Numbered from the stretch's first letter, positions 18,783-27,154 are shown. The stretch is DNA of 55,782 bases from an uncultured Acidobacteriaceae bacterium (GCA_903904755.1 CAIVDV010000050.1:1-55782), one strand, 5' to 3'. The notes: generated from the letters alone by a model not told the origin. Translations and numbers: made by a program.

Positions 18783-18864
18783 CCATTCCGGAATGGCAAG
18801 CCGAAAGGCAGTGGCCCAAGGGCGAGAGATTTGTGACTCCCATGTCCCAAAGGCGGGACATGGG
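18783..18864. repeat. Palindrome cluster (REP-like) between rplQ and the exporter gene
   Basis: Two inverted repeats lie close together. One is the perfect 14-bp palindrome CCATTCCGGAATGG (18783-18796). The other is the 10-bp arms CCCATGTCCC (18839-18848) and GGGACATGGG (18855-18864) with a 6-nt spacer, followed by GCACCCG. The second resembles dispersed palindromic elements I recall from acidobacterial chromosomes. That is memory, not a search. No coding potential is seen. Confidence 0.45.
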
Positions 18865-18889
18865 GCACCCGTCGGGTTCGCTCGGAGCG

Positions 18890-18926
18890 AGAAAAAAGGC
18901 AGGGGAGCGCGTGGGCGCTCCCCTGC
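18890..18926 (-). terminator. Terminator for the minus-strand exporter gene
   Basis: GCAGGGGAGCGC (18899-18910) and GCGCTCCCCTGC (18915-18926) form a perfect 12-bp stem with a 4-nt loop. Read on the minus strand, the stem is followed by CTTTTTT (complement of 18892-18898), as expected of an intrinsic terminator. It begins 23 nt past the stop of the exporter gene. Confidence 0.85.
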
Positions 18927-18948
18927 TTGTTGGGACCTGGATTTTGGT

Positions 18949-20619
18949 TTAGTGCATGGCGATGTCGCTTTTTCCTGCGGCGGCGGGTTGGTTGCGCTTG
19001 AGGAGGAAGGCGAGGAAGATCATGCCGAGAGCCATCCAGAAGAGCATTTTGAAGACGTCGATGTAGCCCTGCATGCCGGCCTGTCGCTGGAGTTCGCCGT
19101 AGATGGAGCCGATGGCCATTCCGCCGCCGTTGGGGCCGCCGAAGTGCTGGCCGAGGAAGCCGCCAACGCCCTTGGTGTACTGGTCAAAGGGGATGTTGGC
19201 GGAGGTCATCTTCTCCTGGAGGAGAGCCTGGTGGTGCATGGCCTGGCGGGTGACCAGGGAGCCGGTGATGGCGATGAAGATGGAGCCGCCGATATTGCGG
19301 ACGAAGTTGATGAGGCCGGCGACCTGGTTGCTCTGCTCGCGCGGGGTGCCGATGTAGGCGGCGGTGGTGATGGAGATGAAGCAGAAGGGGATGGGGGCCA
19401 ACTGGACGACGCGGAGGAGCGAAGCGTTCCAGAAGGTCATGCCGAGGCTGAGCTGGGTGGTGGTGAACCAGAAGCTGGCTGCGAAGAAGCAGAAGCCGAC
19501 GGCGGCGATGTAGCGCGCGGGGAATTTGCCGACGGCCCAGCCTGCGAAGGGCATGACGAAGACGAGGGAGAAGCCGCCTGCGGTGAGGGCCTTGCCGGAT
19601 TCGGTGGCAGTGTAGCCGAGCAACTGCTGGAGCAACTGTGGCTGGAGGACGGTGCTGGCGTTGAGGACGCCGCCGACCAGCATCATGAGGAAGCAGCAGA
19701 TGGCGAAGTTGTAGCTCTTGAAGAGCTTTAGGTTGATGAGGGGGGCCTTGTGACGCCACTCCCAGACGACGAGGCCGATGATGCCGGCGACGAAGAGGAA
19801 GGCGAAGAAGCAGACAAAGCGGGAGGCGAACCAGTCCATTTCCTCGCCCTTGTCGAGCATGATTTGCAGGCCGCCCATGGAGATGACGAGGAAGGAGAGG
19901 CCGACGAAGTCCATGTTGAAGAGGCGCTTGCGGTCGGGGACGATCCAGGGTGGGTCTTCGACGAGGCGGACAACGAGGAAGTATGCGAGGACGCCGACAG
20001 GGATGTTGATGTAGAAGATCCAGCGCCAACTGTAGCTGTCGGTAATCCAGCCGCCGAGGGTGGGGCCGATGGAGGGAGCGAGGACGGCGACGAGGCCGTA
20101 GAGGGCGAAGGCCATGCCGCGGCGGCGGTCGTCGAAGCTGTCTGCCATGATGGCCTGGGCCATGGGCTGAAGGCCTCCGCCTCCGGCGCCCTGCATGACC
20201 CGGAAGACGAGGAGCATGGGCAGGGAGGGTGCAATGCCGCAGAGGAAGCTGGAGATGACGAAGAGGAAGAGGCAGATCATGAAGAAGTTTTTGCGGCCGA
20301 GCACGCTGGAGGCCCAGCCGCCGAGGGGCAGGACGATGGCATTGGCAACCAGGTAGCTGGTGAGCACCCAGGTGCCTTCATTGGTGCTGGCGCCGAGGTC
20401 GCCGGAGATGTGAGGCAGGGCGACGTTGGCGATGGAAGTGTCCAGCACCTCCATGAATGCGGCGAGCGCGACGGTGGCAGCGATGGCCCATGGGTTGGCG
20501 CGGGGCTTCCAGTGGGCGTGGCTGAGCACGGAGGGAGATGGATTGTTGACCGTCCGCTCGGTCTTTTCTGGCACGACGAGAGGGGCATCCCCACCTAGTG
20601 CCTGGGCAGTACTTCCCAT
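18949..20619 (-). CDS. DHA2-family MFS multidrug exporter (EmrB/QacA type)
   Basis: This is an inner-membrane proton-driven exporter of the 14-helix DHA2 group. The 556 residues contain LDTSIANVALPHISGDLGAS (motif D1, about residues 58-77), GWASSVLGRKNFFMI (motif A variant), FRVMQGAGGGGLQPMAQAIM (motif B) and APSIGPTLGGWITDSYSWRW (motif C). A polar N-terminal tail of about 45 residues precedes the first helix. The AAAGGAAG site lies just before the ATG. It follows guaB and a vanZ-like gene in the same direction. No EmrA-like adaptor or TetR regulator is adjacent, so the substrate is unknown. Confidence 0.92.
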   Translation of the reverse strand: MGSTAQALGGDAPLVVPEKTERTVNNPSPSVLSHAHWKPRANPWAIAATVALAAFMEVLDTSIANVALPHISGDLGASTNEGTWVLTSYLVANAIVLPLGGWASSVLGRKNFFMICLFLFVISSFLCGIAPSLPMLLVFRVMQGAGGGGLQPMAQAIMADSFDDRRRGMAFALYGLVAVLAPSIGPTLGGWITDSYSWRWIFYINIPVGVLAYFLVVRLVEDPPWIVPDRKRLFNMDFVGLSFLVISMGGLQIMLDKGEEMDWFASRFVCFFAFLFVAGIIGLVVWEWRHKAPLINLKLFKSYNFAICCFLMMLVGGVLNASTVLQPQLLQQLLGYTATESGKALTAGGFSLVFVMPFAGWAVGKFPARYIAAVGFCFFAASFWFTTTQLSLGMTFWNASLLRVVQLAPIPFCFISITTAAYIGTPREQSNQVAGLINFVRNIGGSIFIAITGSLVTRQAMHHQALLQEKMTSANIPFDQYTKGVGGFLGQHFGGPNGGGMAIGSIYGELQRQAGMQGYIDVFKMLFWMALGMIFLAFLLKRNQPAAAGKSDIAMH

Positions 20620-20720
20620 GAACTTCCTTTCAAACTATGACGCATTAAGAATGGCAGGGGGTGGAGCTTTAGAAACTGCCTCTACTCCAGATGGCCAAAG
20701 CAGCCCCGGGGATGCAGAAA

Positions 20721-21227
20721 TCAGAGGGTACCGAGGCCGGAAGGGAGGGATTTGGGTCTCCAGGAGGCGGTAAACAGGAGTGCGAGGAGTGCTCCGCCGA
20801 GGTCGATGAGGACATCGCTGAAGAGGCCAGTGCGGTTGGGGAGGAAGAGCTGGTGGAGTTCGTCGAGGGAGGCGATGGCGAAGACGCAGGGAAGAGTGAG
20901 TGTCCATGCGAGGACGCGGCTGGGAAAACTGACGCTGCGCGCCTGGAGGGTCAGCCACCAAGCGCGGAAGAGGAGAGCGCCAAAGATGCCATAGCCGATG
21001 ACGTGTCCGATTTTGCGGATGACCTGATGCCAGGCCCACCACTGGTTGAAGGAGTAGGGGCCGTGGAAGAAGGTGAAGACTCGTCGGAGAGGCTCGAAGG
21101 TGTGGTCCGCGCCCATGATGGGAGAAGACTCAAATGCGATGACCGCAAGCCAAAGGGCGACGGGCCACCACGCGTGCCAACGAGCTATCCGGAGGTCTCC
21201 GATGGTTGGCTCCGAGCTACTCGACAT
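20721..21227 (-). CDS. VanZ-like family membrane protein
   Basis: VanZ-like proteins are small membrane proteins; VanZ itself gives low teicoplanin resistance, but most homologues have no known role. The 168 residues show [16 protein letters not shown], the [14 protein letters not shown] motif and [15 protein letters not shown], the family signature, with about four membrane segments. The start at 21227 gives a first helix at [15 protein letters not shown]. It overlaps the guaB 3' end by 11 bases, so the two are probably co-transcribed. No strong ribosome site is seen. An upstream in-frame ATG at 21314 lies inside guaB and is less likely. Confidence 0.8.
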   Translation of the reverse strand: MSSSSEPTIGDLRIARWHAWWPVALWLAVIAFESSPIMGADHTFEPLRRVFTFFHGPYSFNQWWAWHQVIRKIGHVIGYGIFGALLFRAWWLTLQARSVSFPSRVLAWTLTLPCVFAIASLDELHQLFLPNRTGLFSDVLIDLGGALLALLFTASWRPKSLPSGLGTL

Positions 21228-22743
21228 GGTAGTTGGGAGCTTCGCGGGTGATGATGACGTCGTGGACGTGGCTCTCGCGGAGTCCGGCGGAAGAGATGCG
21301 GACGAAGCGGGCATTCTGGTGGAGTTCCTGGATGGTGGAGCATCCGACGTAACCCATGCCGGAGCGAAGGCCGCCGACGAGTTGGTAGATCATGGATTCG
21401 AGGGGTCCGCGATAGGGGACGCGGCCTTCGATGCCTTCCGGAACGAACTTGGCGAGGCGGTTGGAGCCGGTGGCTTCGGGGCGAGTGAGGCTATCGGGGC
21501 GGCGTTCCTGTGCCTCGGCCAGATCTTCCTTGCCCTGGAAGTAGCGTTCGCCGGAGCCCTGGCTCATGGCGCTGAGGGAGCCCATGCCGCGGTAGCTCTT
21601 GAAGGATCGGCCCTGGTAGAGGATGGTTTCGCCCGGGCTCTCGTCGACACCGGCGAAGAGGGAGCCGATCATGACGGAGCTGGCACCGGCGGCGATGGCC
21701 TTGGAGATTTCGCCGGAGTACTTGATGCCGCCGTCGGCGATGACGGGGATGCCGTGCTGGCTGGCAGCGCGATAGGCCTCAGCAATAGCGGTGACCTGGG
21801 GCATGCCAGCGCCGGTGACCATGCGGGTGGTGCAGATGGAGCCGGGGCCGATGCCGACCTTGATGGCGTCTGCGCCAGCGTCGATGAGGGCCATGGCGCC
21901 CTCGTATGTGGCGACGTTGCCGGCGAGGAGGCCAATATTGGGGAAGGCCTTTTTGACGGCGGTGACGGCTTCGAGGACGCGGGTGGAATGGCCGTGGGCG
22001 GAGTCAATGGCGAGGACGTCGCAACGGTTGCGGATGAGCTCGGCGGCGCGTTCGAGGAAGTCGCCGGTGGCACCGATGGCACCGCCGACGCGGAGGCGGC
22101 CCTTTTCGTCCTTGGAGGCGTTGGGGTATTTGAGTTTCTTCTGGATGTCCTTGACGGTGATAAGGCCCTTGAGCTCGTACTGGTCGTTGACGACGAGGAG
22201 CTTTTCGACGCGGTGCTTGTGAAGGATGAGCTCGGCCTCGTCGAGGGTGGTGCCGACGGGGACGGTGATGAGGTCGGCTTTGGTCATCACGTCGCCGACG
22301 GGGATGTCGGTGCGGGTTTCAAAGCGGAGGTCCCGGTTGGTGAGGATGCCGACGAGCTTTTTGCCCTGGGTGACGGGGACGCCGGAGATTTTGTAGCGGC
22401 GCATGACGTCGAGGGCAGCGGCGATGGGCTGGTCGGGGCCGATGGTGACGGGGTCGACAATCATGCCGCTTTCCGAGCGCTTGACCTTGTCGATTTCGCC
22501 GGCCTGCTCTGCGATGGAGAGGTTGCGGTGGACGATGCCTATGCCACCCTGCTGGGCCATGGCGATGGCCATGCGGGACTCGGTGACGGTGTCCATGGCG
22601 GCGGAGAGGAGCGGGGTATTGAGGGTGATGGCCTTGGTCAGCTGGGTTTGGGTGCTGACCTGGTTGGGCACCACGTCCGAATAGGCGGGGATGAGGAGGA
22701 CGTCATCGAATGTAAGGGCTTCGGGCAAAGAATTGGTGAGCAT
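21217..22743 (-). CDS. guaB: Inosine-5'-monophosphate dehydrogenase
   Basis: It oxidises IMP to XMP with NAD+, the first committed step to GMP, in the cytosol. The 508 residues contain [20 protein letters not shown] at the N-terminus and two CBS domains at about 95-215 ([30 protein letters not shown]). [14 protein letters not shown] and the catalytic loop [15 protein letters not shown] with Cys304 follow, then [13 protein letters not shown] and [10 protein letters not shown]. The ribosome site is weak (CTGGAATCCT). Downstream are the vanZ-like gene, overlapping by 11 nt, and the exporter. Confidence 0.97.
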   Translation of the reverse strand: MLTNSLPEALTFDDVLLIPAYSDVVPNQVSTQTQLTKAITLNTPLLSAAMDTVTESRMAIAMAQQGGIGIVHRNLSIAEQAGEIDKVKRSESGMIVDPVTIGPDQPIAAALDVMRRYKISGVPVTQGKKLVGILTNRDLRFETRTDIPVGDVMTKADLITVPVGTTLDEAELILHKHRVEKLLVVNDQYELKGLITVKDIQKKLKYPNASKDEKGRLRVGGAIGATGDFLERAAELIRNRCDVLAIDSAHGHSTRVLEAVTAVKKAFPNIGLLAGNVATYEGAMALIDAGADAIKVGIGPGSICTTRMVTGAGMPQVTAIAEAYRAASQHGIPVIADGGIKYSGEISKAIAAGASSVMIGSLFAGVDESPGETILYQGRSFKSYRGMGSLSAMSQGSGERYFQGKEDLAEAQERRPDSLTRPEATGSNRLAKFVPEGIEGRVPYRGPLESMIYQLVGGLRSGMGYVGCSTIQELHQNARFVRISSAGLRESHVHDVIITREAPNYHVE

Positions 22744-22898
22744 AGGATTCCAGTGCCCCCGGCTTTGCCGGAGCGAGATGCTCGCGTGGCGGCCTCGGGG
22801 CTTCCCGTTATTGTATCGGAACGGTCAAGAGTGGACGGTTGAATTCGCGGTAAAGTGCGATGGACCCTCAGCGTGGTGATTTGGGTACTGGTTGGGTG

Positions 22899-22940
22899 TT
22901 GGCATTTGCCAGCGGGTTAGCTAGGATAGGTTAGCAGGAG
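22899..22940 (+). promoter_or_regulatory. Promoter and direct repeats of the phd/PIN operon
   Basis: TTGGCA (22899-22904) and TAGGAT (22922-22927) are separated by 17 nt. AGGAG at 22936-22940 is the ribosome site for the ATG at 22949. The 7-bp direct repeat GGTTAGC occurs at 22915-22921 and 22929-22935, flanking the -10 box with a 14-bp period. It is a candidate operator for the Phd-type antitoxin. The boxes are seen; the regulation is inferred. Confidence 0.6.
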
Positions 22941-22948
22941 ATGTTTTC

Positions 22949-23194
22949 ATGGTTACGAGTACGGTGTTTGAAGCGAAGACAAATCTCTCGCGGCTGTTGC
23001 AGCAGGCGCAGCAGGGCGAGGTTGTGGTGATTACGAGCGGGCGGGAACGGACTCCGGTGGCTCGACTGGAGGCGGTTGCGCCGGTGGTGAAGCAGCGGCT
23101 GGGGGCTCTGGAGACGCCGGGATTTGCGTTGCCTGCCGACTTCTTTGAGCCGATGGCAGAGGATGAACTGCGCCAGTGGGAAGGCGGGGAGTAG
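22949..23194 (+). CDS. Phd/YefM-family antitoxin
   Basis: This 81-residue protein shows the Phd/YefM DNA-binding fold in its first half: VFEAKTNLSRLLQQAQQGEVVVITSGRERTPVARLEAV. A short acidic tail (FFEPMAEDELRQWEGGE) probably wraps the toxin. It lies directly before a PIN-domain toxin with a 2-nt gap, the standard order for such pairs. By family knowledge it would neutralise the toxin and repress its own promoter. It lies between guaB and a PLP enzyme, unrelated genes, as toxin-antitoxin loci often do. Confidence 0.9.
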   Translation: MVTSTVFEAKTNLSRLLQQAQQGEVVVITSGRERTPVARLEAVAPVVKQRLGALETPGFALPADFFEPMAEDELRQWEGGE

Positions 23195-23196
23195 CC

Positions 23197-23583
23197 GTGA
23201 AGCTGCTGCTGGATACCTGCACGCTGCTGTGGGCGACGATGACGCCGGGGGCACTGAGCGAGAAGGCGCGAGGGCTGATTGCCGATCCGCAGAATGAGAT
23301 CCTGGTTTCGGCGATATCGGCGTGGGAGATTGCTACCAAGGTGCGGCTGGGCAAGCTGTCGGGTGCGGAACAACTGGAAGCGGAGTACCTGGCGGTGATG
23401 GAGCGGGCGGGGTACCGGCAGGTGGGGATGGACACGGGGATGGCGCTGCGGGCGGGGCGGCTGGTGGCGGAGCATCGGGACCCGTTTGACCGGATGCTGG
23501 CGGCGACGGCGCTGAGCGGGGATATTGCGATTGTGAGCCCGGACGCGCAACTGGATGCGTTCGGGGTGAGGCGGGTTTGGTAG
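23197..23583 (+). CDS. PIN-domain toxin (VapC-like ribonuclease)
   Basis: PIN toxins cleave RNA using a cluster of acidic residues and Mg2+. The 128 residues start at GTG 23197 (VKLLLDTCTLLWATM), with GGGGAG in the antitoxin end as the ribosome site. The first Asp is in LLLDTCTLLW, the conserved Glu in ISAWEIATKVRLGKL, and further acidic residues in HRDPFDRMLAATAL and IVSPDAQLDAFGV. This sub-group usually pairs with Phd/YefM antitoxins, as here. An in-frame GTG at 23176 inside the antitoxin gene is an alternative start. The stop is 3 nt from the end of the convergent decarboxylase gene. Confidence 0.9.
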   Translation: MKLLLDTCTLLWATMTPGALSEKARGLIADPQNEILVSAISAWEIATKVRLGKLSGAEQLEAEYLAVMERAGYRQVGMDTGMALRAGRLVAEHRDPFDRMLAATALSGDIAIVSPDAQLDAFGVRRVW

Positions 23584-23586
23584 GAG

Positions 23587-24981
23587 TTAACCCTGACGGG
23601 CGGCGCGGAGGATGGCGGCGAGGGAGAGTTCGACATCGGCGTCGGTGGTGGCCCAACTGGAGACGCTGATGCGCATGGCGGTGTGGCCCTGCCAGAGGGT
23701 GGAGCCGCACCAGCAGGTGCCTTCCTGTTGCAGGTGGGCGACGGTGGCGAGGGTGTGGGCGGGGGAGCCGAAGTCGACGAGGACCTGATTGATGACGACA
23801 TCGTTGAGGATGCGGAAGCCGGCGGCGTGGAGGCTGGAGGCGAAGCGCTGGGCGTGGGCGGTGGTGCGGTCGACGATGTCTGCGAGGCCGGCGCGGCCGA
23901 GGGAGCGGAGGGCGGCCCAGAGCTCGACTCCGCGCGCGCGGCGGGAGAGTTCGGGATTGTACTGGGAGGGCTCGCGAGGGCCGTCCTGCTGGAGGTAGGC
24001 GGCCTGTATGGACATGGCGGCTTTGAGCCATTGGGGTTCGCGGAGGAGAGCGATGCCGCAGTCGTAGCCGATGTTGGGCCATTTGTGGCCGTCGGTGGCC
24101 CAACTATCGGCGAGGGAGTAGCCGGCGGTGAGGTGGCGCAGGTGGTCGGAGGTGGCGGCCCAGAGTCCGAAGGCTCCATCGACGTGAATCCAGGCACCGG
24201 AATCGCGGGCGGCGGGGAGGATGGCGGCGGCGGGGTCGAAGCTGCCGGTGTTCACGTTGCCGGCCTGGAGGCAGAGGATGGTGCGGTCGTCGAGGCGGGG
24301 AAGGGAATTGATGCGCATGCGGCCCTGGGAGTCGACGGGAACGCGGATGATGCGGCGGCGGCCGAGGCCGAGCATGCCGAGGGCTTTGATGAGGGAGCTG
24401 TGGACCTCGTCGCCAACGACGACGGTGATGGGGGGCGCGCCGAAGAGGCCGTCGTTTTCGACATCCCAGCCGGCGCGGGTGAGCAGGGCGTTGCGGGCGG
24501 CGGCGAGGCAGGAGAAGTTGGCCATGGTTGCGCCGGTGACGACGGCTCCGCCTGTGGAGGCAGGGAGGCCGAAGAGTTCGGCGATCCATCGGATGGCGGT
24601 GGCCTCAAGGGCGGCGGCGGTGGGGGACTGGACCTGGAAGGCGGCGTTCTGGTCCCAGGTGTTGACGAGGATGGCGGCGCCGAGTGCAGCGGGGACCATG
24701 CCGCCGTTGACGAAGCCGAAGTAGCGTCCGCCGGAGTTGGCGACCGTGGCCGGGGAGCCGAGGAGGTGGAGCTGCTGGAGGACGGCGGAGGGGGCGGTGG
24801 GGTGGTCGGGGAGGTCACCGCAGAGGGCGGGGAGGTCGGCGACGGCCTCGGGAGTGGGAGCGACAGGGCGGGCGTGAGCCTGAGCGAGGTAATCAGCGGC
24901 GTGGGAGGTGGACTGGGCGAGGATGGCGGCGCGGGTGGCGGCGATGGAGTCGGCGGTGTGGGCGGGGTTTGGGGAAGGCAT
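23587..24981 (-). CDS. PLP-dependent group II decarboxylase family protein
   Basis: This is an aromatic-L-amino-acid/glutamate decarboxylase-like enzyme using pyridoxal phosphate. The 464 residues contain NSGGRYFGFVNGG, VVTGATMANFSCLAAARNA (cofactor phosphate region), WIHVDGAFGLWAA (Asp for the pyridine nitrogen) and SWATDGHKWPNIGYDCG with the Schiff-base Lys300. The C-terminal small domain ends in MRISVSSWATTDADVE. The substrate cannot be told from sequence. No ribosome site is obvious before the ATG, and TAGACT 15 nt upstream may be a -10 box, giving a very short leader. It stands alone, convergent with the toxin gene. Confidence 0.9.
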   Translation of the reverse strand: MPSPNPAHTADSIAATRAAILAQSTSHAADYLAQAHARPVAPTPEAVADLPALCGDLPDHPTAPSAVLQQLHLLGSPATVANSGGRYFGFVNGGMVPAALGAAILVNTWDQNAAFQVQSPTAAALEATAIRWIAELFGLPASTGGAVVTGATMANFSCLAAARNALLTRAGWDVENDGLFGAPPITVVVGDEVHSSLIKALGMLGLGRRRIIRVPVDSQGRMRINSLPRLDDRTILCLQAGNVNTGSFDPAAAILPAARDSGAWIHVDGAFGLWAATSDHLRHLTAGYSLADSWATDGHKWPNIGYDCGIALLREPQWLKAAMSIQAAYLQQDGPREPSQYNPELSRRARGVELWAALRSLGRAGLADIVDRTTAHAQRFASSLHAAGFRILNDVVINQVLVDFGSPAHTLATVAHLQQEGTCWCGSTLWQGHTAMRISVSSWATTDADVELSLAAILRAARQG

Positions 24982-25029
24982 GACTGGGGTAGTCTAGCAA
25001 AAGGACGAGTTGCGGGAATGGCAAGAATT

Positions 25030-25326
25030 TTATGCCTGGATTAACTGTGCTTCGGCGATGGCGGCAGAGATGACCTGGTCGGTGATGCCGTGTTTGCGGA
25101 GGCTTTCGGTCAGGGCCTGGAGTTGGGAGTTTTCCAGACGCGCGCGGTCTTTGCGAAGGCCCTGGCCGATGTAGGCGCGGATGAGGGGTTGGTAGCCGGA
25201 GAATCCCAATGCGGGGGCGATCTCCTTCAAATCTTCAATCACATCTTCGGGCATGCGGAGGCTGATGATGGCCATGGGGCGATCTTTGCGGAGTCGTTGC
25301 TGGATTCGTTCACTCACTGTCTTCAT
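25030..25326 (-). CDS. Antitoxin-like protein paired with brnT
   Basis: This 98-residue protein starts MKTVSERIQQRLRKDRPMAI and has the segment ISLRMPEDVIEDLKEIAPAL. That segment fits a ribbon-helix-helix strand and first helix, followed by GFSGYQPLIRAYIGQGLRKD, similar to antitoxins that accompany DUF497/BrnT toxins. The start at 25326 follows an AGGAGAGGAAG site. It overlaps the end of the brnT frame by 17 nt, the usual toxin-first order. It appears intact although the toxin frame is broken. Confidence 0.75.
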   Translation of the reverse strand: MKTVSERIQQRLRKDRPMAIISLRMPEDVIEDLKEIAPALGFSGYQPLIRAYIGQGLRKDRARLENSQLQALTESLRKHGITDQVISAAIAEAQLIQA

Positions 25327-25610
25327 ATGTCTTCCTCTCCTGCGAGGTGGCAGGGCGTGCCGAGATGATTCGGATGGTGTCGCGGTCGTGCAAGATATGC
25401 ACAACAAAGAGAAGGTTCCAGTCCTCCGTTAACCCGATGACGGCCGCGCGCTGTTCGCTTCCGGAGGTGGCATCCTGATACGCAAGGAATGGGTCAAAAA
25501 AAGACCTGGCACGCTGTTTCAAAGCGGATGCCGTGTTTTGCCACGTTGACGGAGGCCTTTGCCGCGTCCCAGACGAAGACTTGGCCGTGGTAAAGGAATT
25601 GGCAATCCAC
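25310..25610 (-). pseudogene. BrnT-family (DUF497) toxin, frameshifted in a T7 run
   Basis: BrnT toxins are small RelE-fold ribonucleases. The N-terminal part reads from GTG 25610 as QFLYHGQVFVWDAAKASVNV and AKHGIRFETACQVFF, then hits TGA. The next part, in another frame, continues FFDPFLAYQDATSGS through RAAVIGLTEDWNLLFVVH to IRIISARPATSQERKTYED, the BrnT signature. The frames meet at seven T on the minus strand (complement of 25496-25502); six T would restore one 100-residue protein. It may be a real mutation, a homopolymer sequencing error, or slippage-controlled. The start is uncertain as there is no ATG or ribosome site. Confidence 0.75.
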
Positions 25611-25618
25611 GAGACTAG

Positions 25619-25646
25619 CGTATATACGTTGTATGGCTGTCGTCAA
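25619..25646 (-). promoter_or_regulatory. Promoter of the brnT-antitoxin locus
   Basis: On the minus strand TTGACG (25646-25641) and TATACG (25624-25619) are 16 nt apart; TATATA at 25626-25621 is an alternative -10 with a short spacer. The predicted start of transcription falls at or next to the GTG at 25610, so the transcript may be nearly leaderless. Boxes are seen; activity is inferred. Confidence 0.5.
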
Positions 25647-25681
25647 GAGGGGCGAACTGCGTTTGGTGTGGGTGAGGACTA

Positions 25682-25710
25682 TTGCATCTGGTTTGGGGAC
25701 GGCATAAAAT
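25682..25710 (+). promoter_or_regulatory. Promoter of the Gly/Cys-rich lipoprotein gene
   Basis: TTGCAT (25682-25687) and TAAAAT (25705-25710) have a 17-nt spacer. The leader would be about 43 nt with CAGGAAC as ribosome site before ATG 25760. It is divergent from the brnT promoter, the two -35 boxes being about 36 nt apart. Confidence 0.6.
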
Positions 25711-25759
25711 CGCGGTTAACTTTCAGTCGATGATTATTTCATTCTTAAATCAGGAACAT

Positions 25760-27070
25760 ATGACTCAGAATTTGAGATTGATGTTTGTGTCTGCCCTGCG
25801 AGGGATTGGGTTGGGCGCGGTTCTAACGATGATGGCGGGCTGCGGAGGGTCGGGTGGGAGTTCCTCCTGCGGGTCATGTGGCGGCGGGGGCGGGGGCAGT
25901 CCGACGGATGTGACGATTGTGTTTGACGGAAGTGCGCCGACTGCGGTGGCGACGCAGGTGGGGGCGGGGAATTTTGCTGCGGCGAGCCTGTCGGGCGGGA
26001 AGTTGACGGTGGGTGTGCCGAGCGGGACGACGAACTATGCTGTGGCGTATGTGTGCCCGCCGGTGCAGTTGGCCGCTCCTGTGAATCTGCGGGAGAACTT
26101 TGTTCATGTATGGGAGGCGGCGCTGACGGATGGCACGAGTTTTTCGCAGAGTTGCGGGAACGGCAACAGCGGGTTTGCGACGGGGACATTGACGGGCAGC
26201 GTGGACGCGTCGGCGATTGCGGGGACGAGCAATGTGGAGGTGCTGGCATTCAACGGCACGAACGAGGTTGCGGGTGCGGTGGCGTCGAATGCGGGGAGCT
26301 TCTCGATTGCAGCGCCGACCGGGGCGGACAGGGTGGAAGTGCTGGCGTATGACAGCCTGTTCCACCTGCAGGCGGCGAAGGATTTGGGGAGCCAGACGGC
26401 ACCGGGCGCGGTGAATGGTGGCAGTGCGGTGAGCCTGGGGGCGGCGGATCAGGTCGGGTCGCAGCCGATTACTTACAGCAATGTTCCGGCGGGGTATCAG
26501 GGGCCGATGTCGTTTGCGAGCATTGTGCTGGGCACGGCAGGAGTGGCGACGCTGACGACCGGGGGGGCGGCGTATCCGACGCTGCCTGCGGGGGCGCTGG
26601 AGAATGGTGACACCTACTCGGTGATTTCGACGGTGATTGCGACGGGAACACCGTCCAAGTCGATGACCGTGTCGCAAACTTTTACCGCAGCACAGCCGAT
26701 TGCGGTGGTGTTTCCGGCTGCGTTTGCACCGGTTGCGCCGACTGCGGCGGCGTGGCCGAGCTTTACGATTTCGTACTCGGGATTCCGCAGCGGGAGTATT
26801 TCGGACGCGGTGATTTATCGGTGGAACACCTCGGGAACGACAACCTACGCACTGGATGTTTTGAGCACGGCGGCGCACCAAGGCGCATCCACGAGTGTGG
26901 CGGTTCCGGATCTTTCGGGGATAGCGGGATTCCCGGCAGCGCCAGTGTCAGGCAGCACGGCGATATGGTTTGAGGGTGTGGTGGATTCGAGCTATCCTCC
27001 GGGGCTGGGAACGCCAGTGGTGGCGACGGTGAGCCAGGTGGGGGCCAGCGGCGACTACTTCGTTCCTTAG
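25760..27070 (+). CDS. Putative lipoprotein of unknown function
   Basis: I do not recognise the family. The 436 residues begin MTQNLRLMFVSALRGIGLGA, then VLTMMAGC, a signal peptide with a lipobox-like end at Cys28. After it comes an unusual Gly/Ser/Cys linker (GGSGGSSSCGSCGGGGGGSP). The rest is rich in Ala, Gly, Ser, Thr and Val with short beta-like stretches and few charges, such as VTIVFDGSAPTAVATQVGAG and ATGTLTGSVDASAIAGTSNV. It is probably exported and membrane-anchored. AGGA 4 nt before the ATG supports this start over upstream in-frame codons. A role in surface structure is only a guess. Confidence 0.75.
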   Translation: MTQNLRLMFVSALRGIGLGAVLTMMAGCGGSGGSSSCGSCGGGGGGSPTDVTIVFDGSAPTAVATQVGAGNFAAASLSGGKLTVGVPSGTTNYAVAYVCPPVQLAAPVNLRENFVHVWEAALTDGTSFSQSCGNGNSGFATGTLTGSVDASAIAGTSNVEVLAFNGTNEVAGAVASNAGSFSIAAPTGADRVEVLAYDSLFHLQAAKDLGSQTAPGAVNGGSAVSLGAADQVGSQPITYSNVPAGYQGPMSFASIVLGTAGVATLTTGGAAYPTLPAGALENGDTYSVISTVIATGTPSKSMTVSQTFTAAQPIAVVFPAAFAPVAPTAAAWPSFTISYSGFRSGSISDAVIYRWNTSGTTTYALDVLSTAAHQGASTSVAVPDLSGIAGFPAAPVSGSTAIWFEGVVDSSYPPGLGTPVVATVSQVGASGDYFVP

Positions 27071-27105
27071 GCGCGGCTGTGGCGTGTGAATTGTCAGCAA
27101 TCGCG

Positions 27106-27134
27106 TTGAATTTCCGGGCGAATGGACGTATTCT
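27106..27134 (+). promoter_or_regulatory. Promoter of the rimP-nusA-infB operon
   Basis: TTGAAT (27106-27111) and TATTCT (27129-27134) are 17 nt apart. Predicted transcription starts near 27141, leaving about 200 nt of leader before rimP. That is unusually long for this window and it contains two hairpins. Confidence 0.6.
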
Positions 27135-27154
27135 GATAGAGCAGACGAATTTGT

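Noticed and set aside
21073-22842. Open plus-strand frame opposite guaB
   Set aside because: guaB on the other strand is certain, and this frame has shadow composition.
22744-22860. TACAAT on the minus strand as guaB promoter
   Set aside because: No -35 at an acceptable distance could be matched, so it is not listed as a feature.
25533-25733. Plus-strand frame of 66 codons over the brnT N-terminus
   Set aside because: The other strand encodes a clear BrnT N-terminal segment; the plus frame resembles nothing and has no ribosome site.
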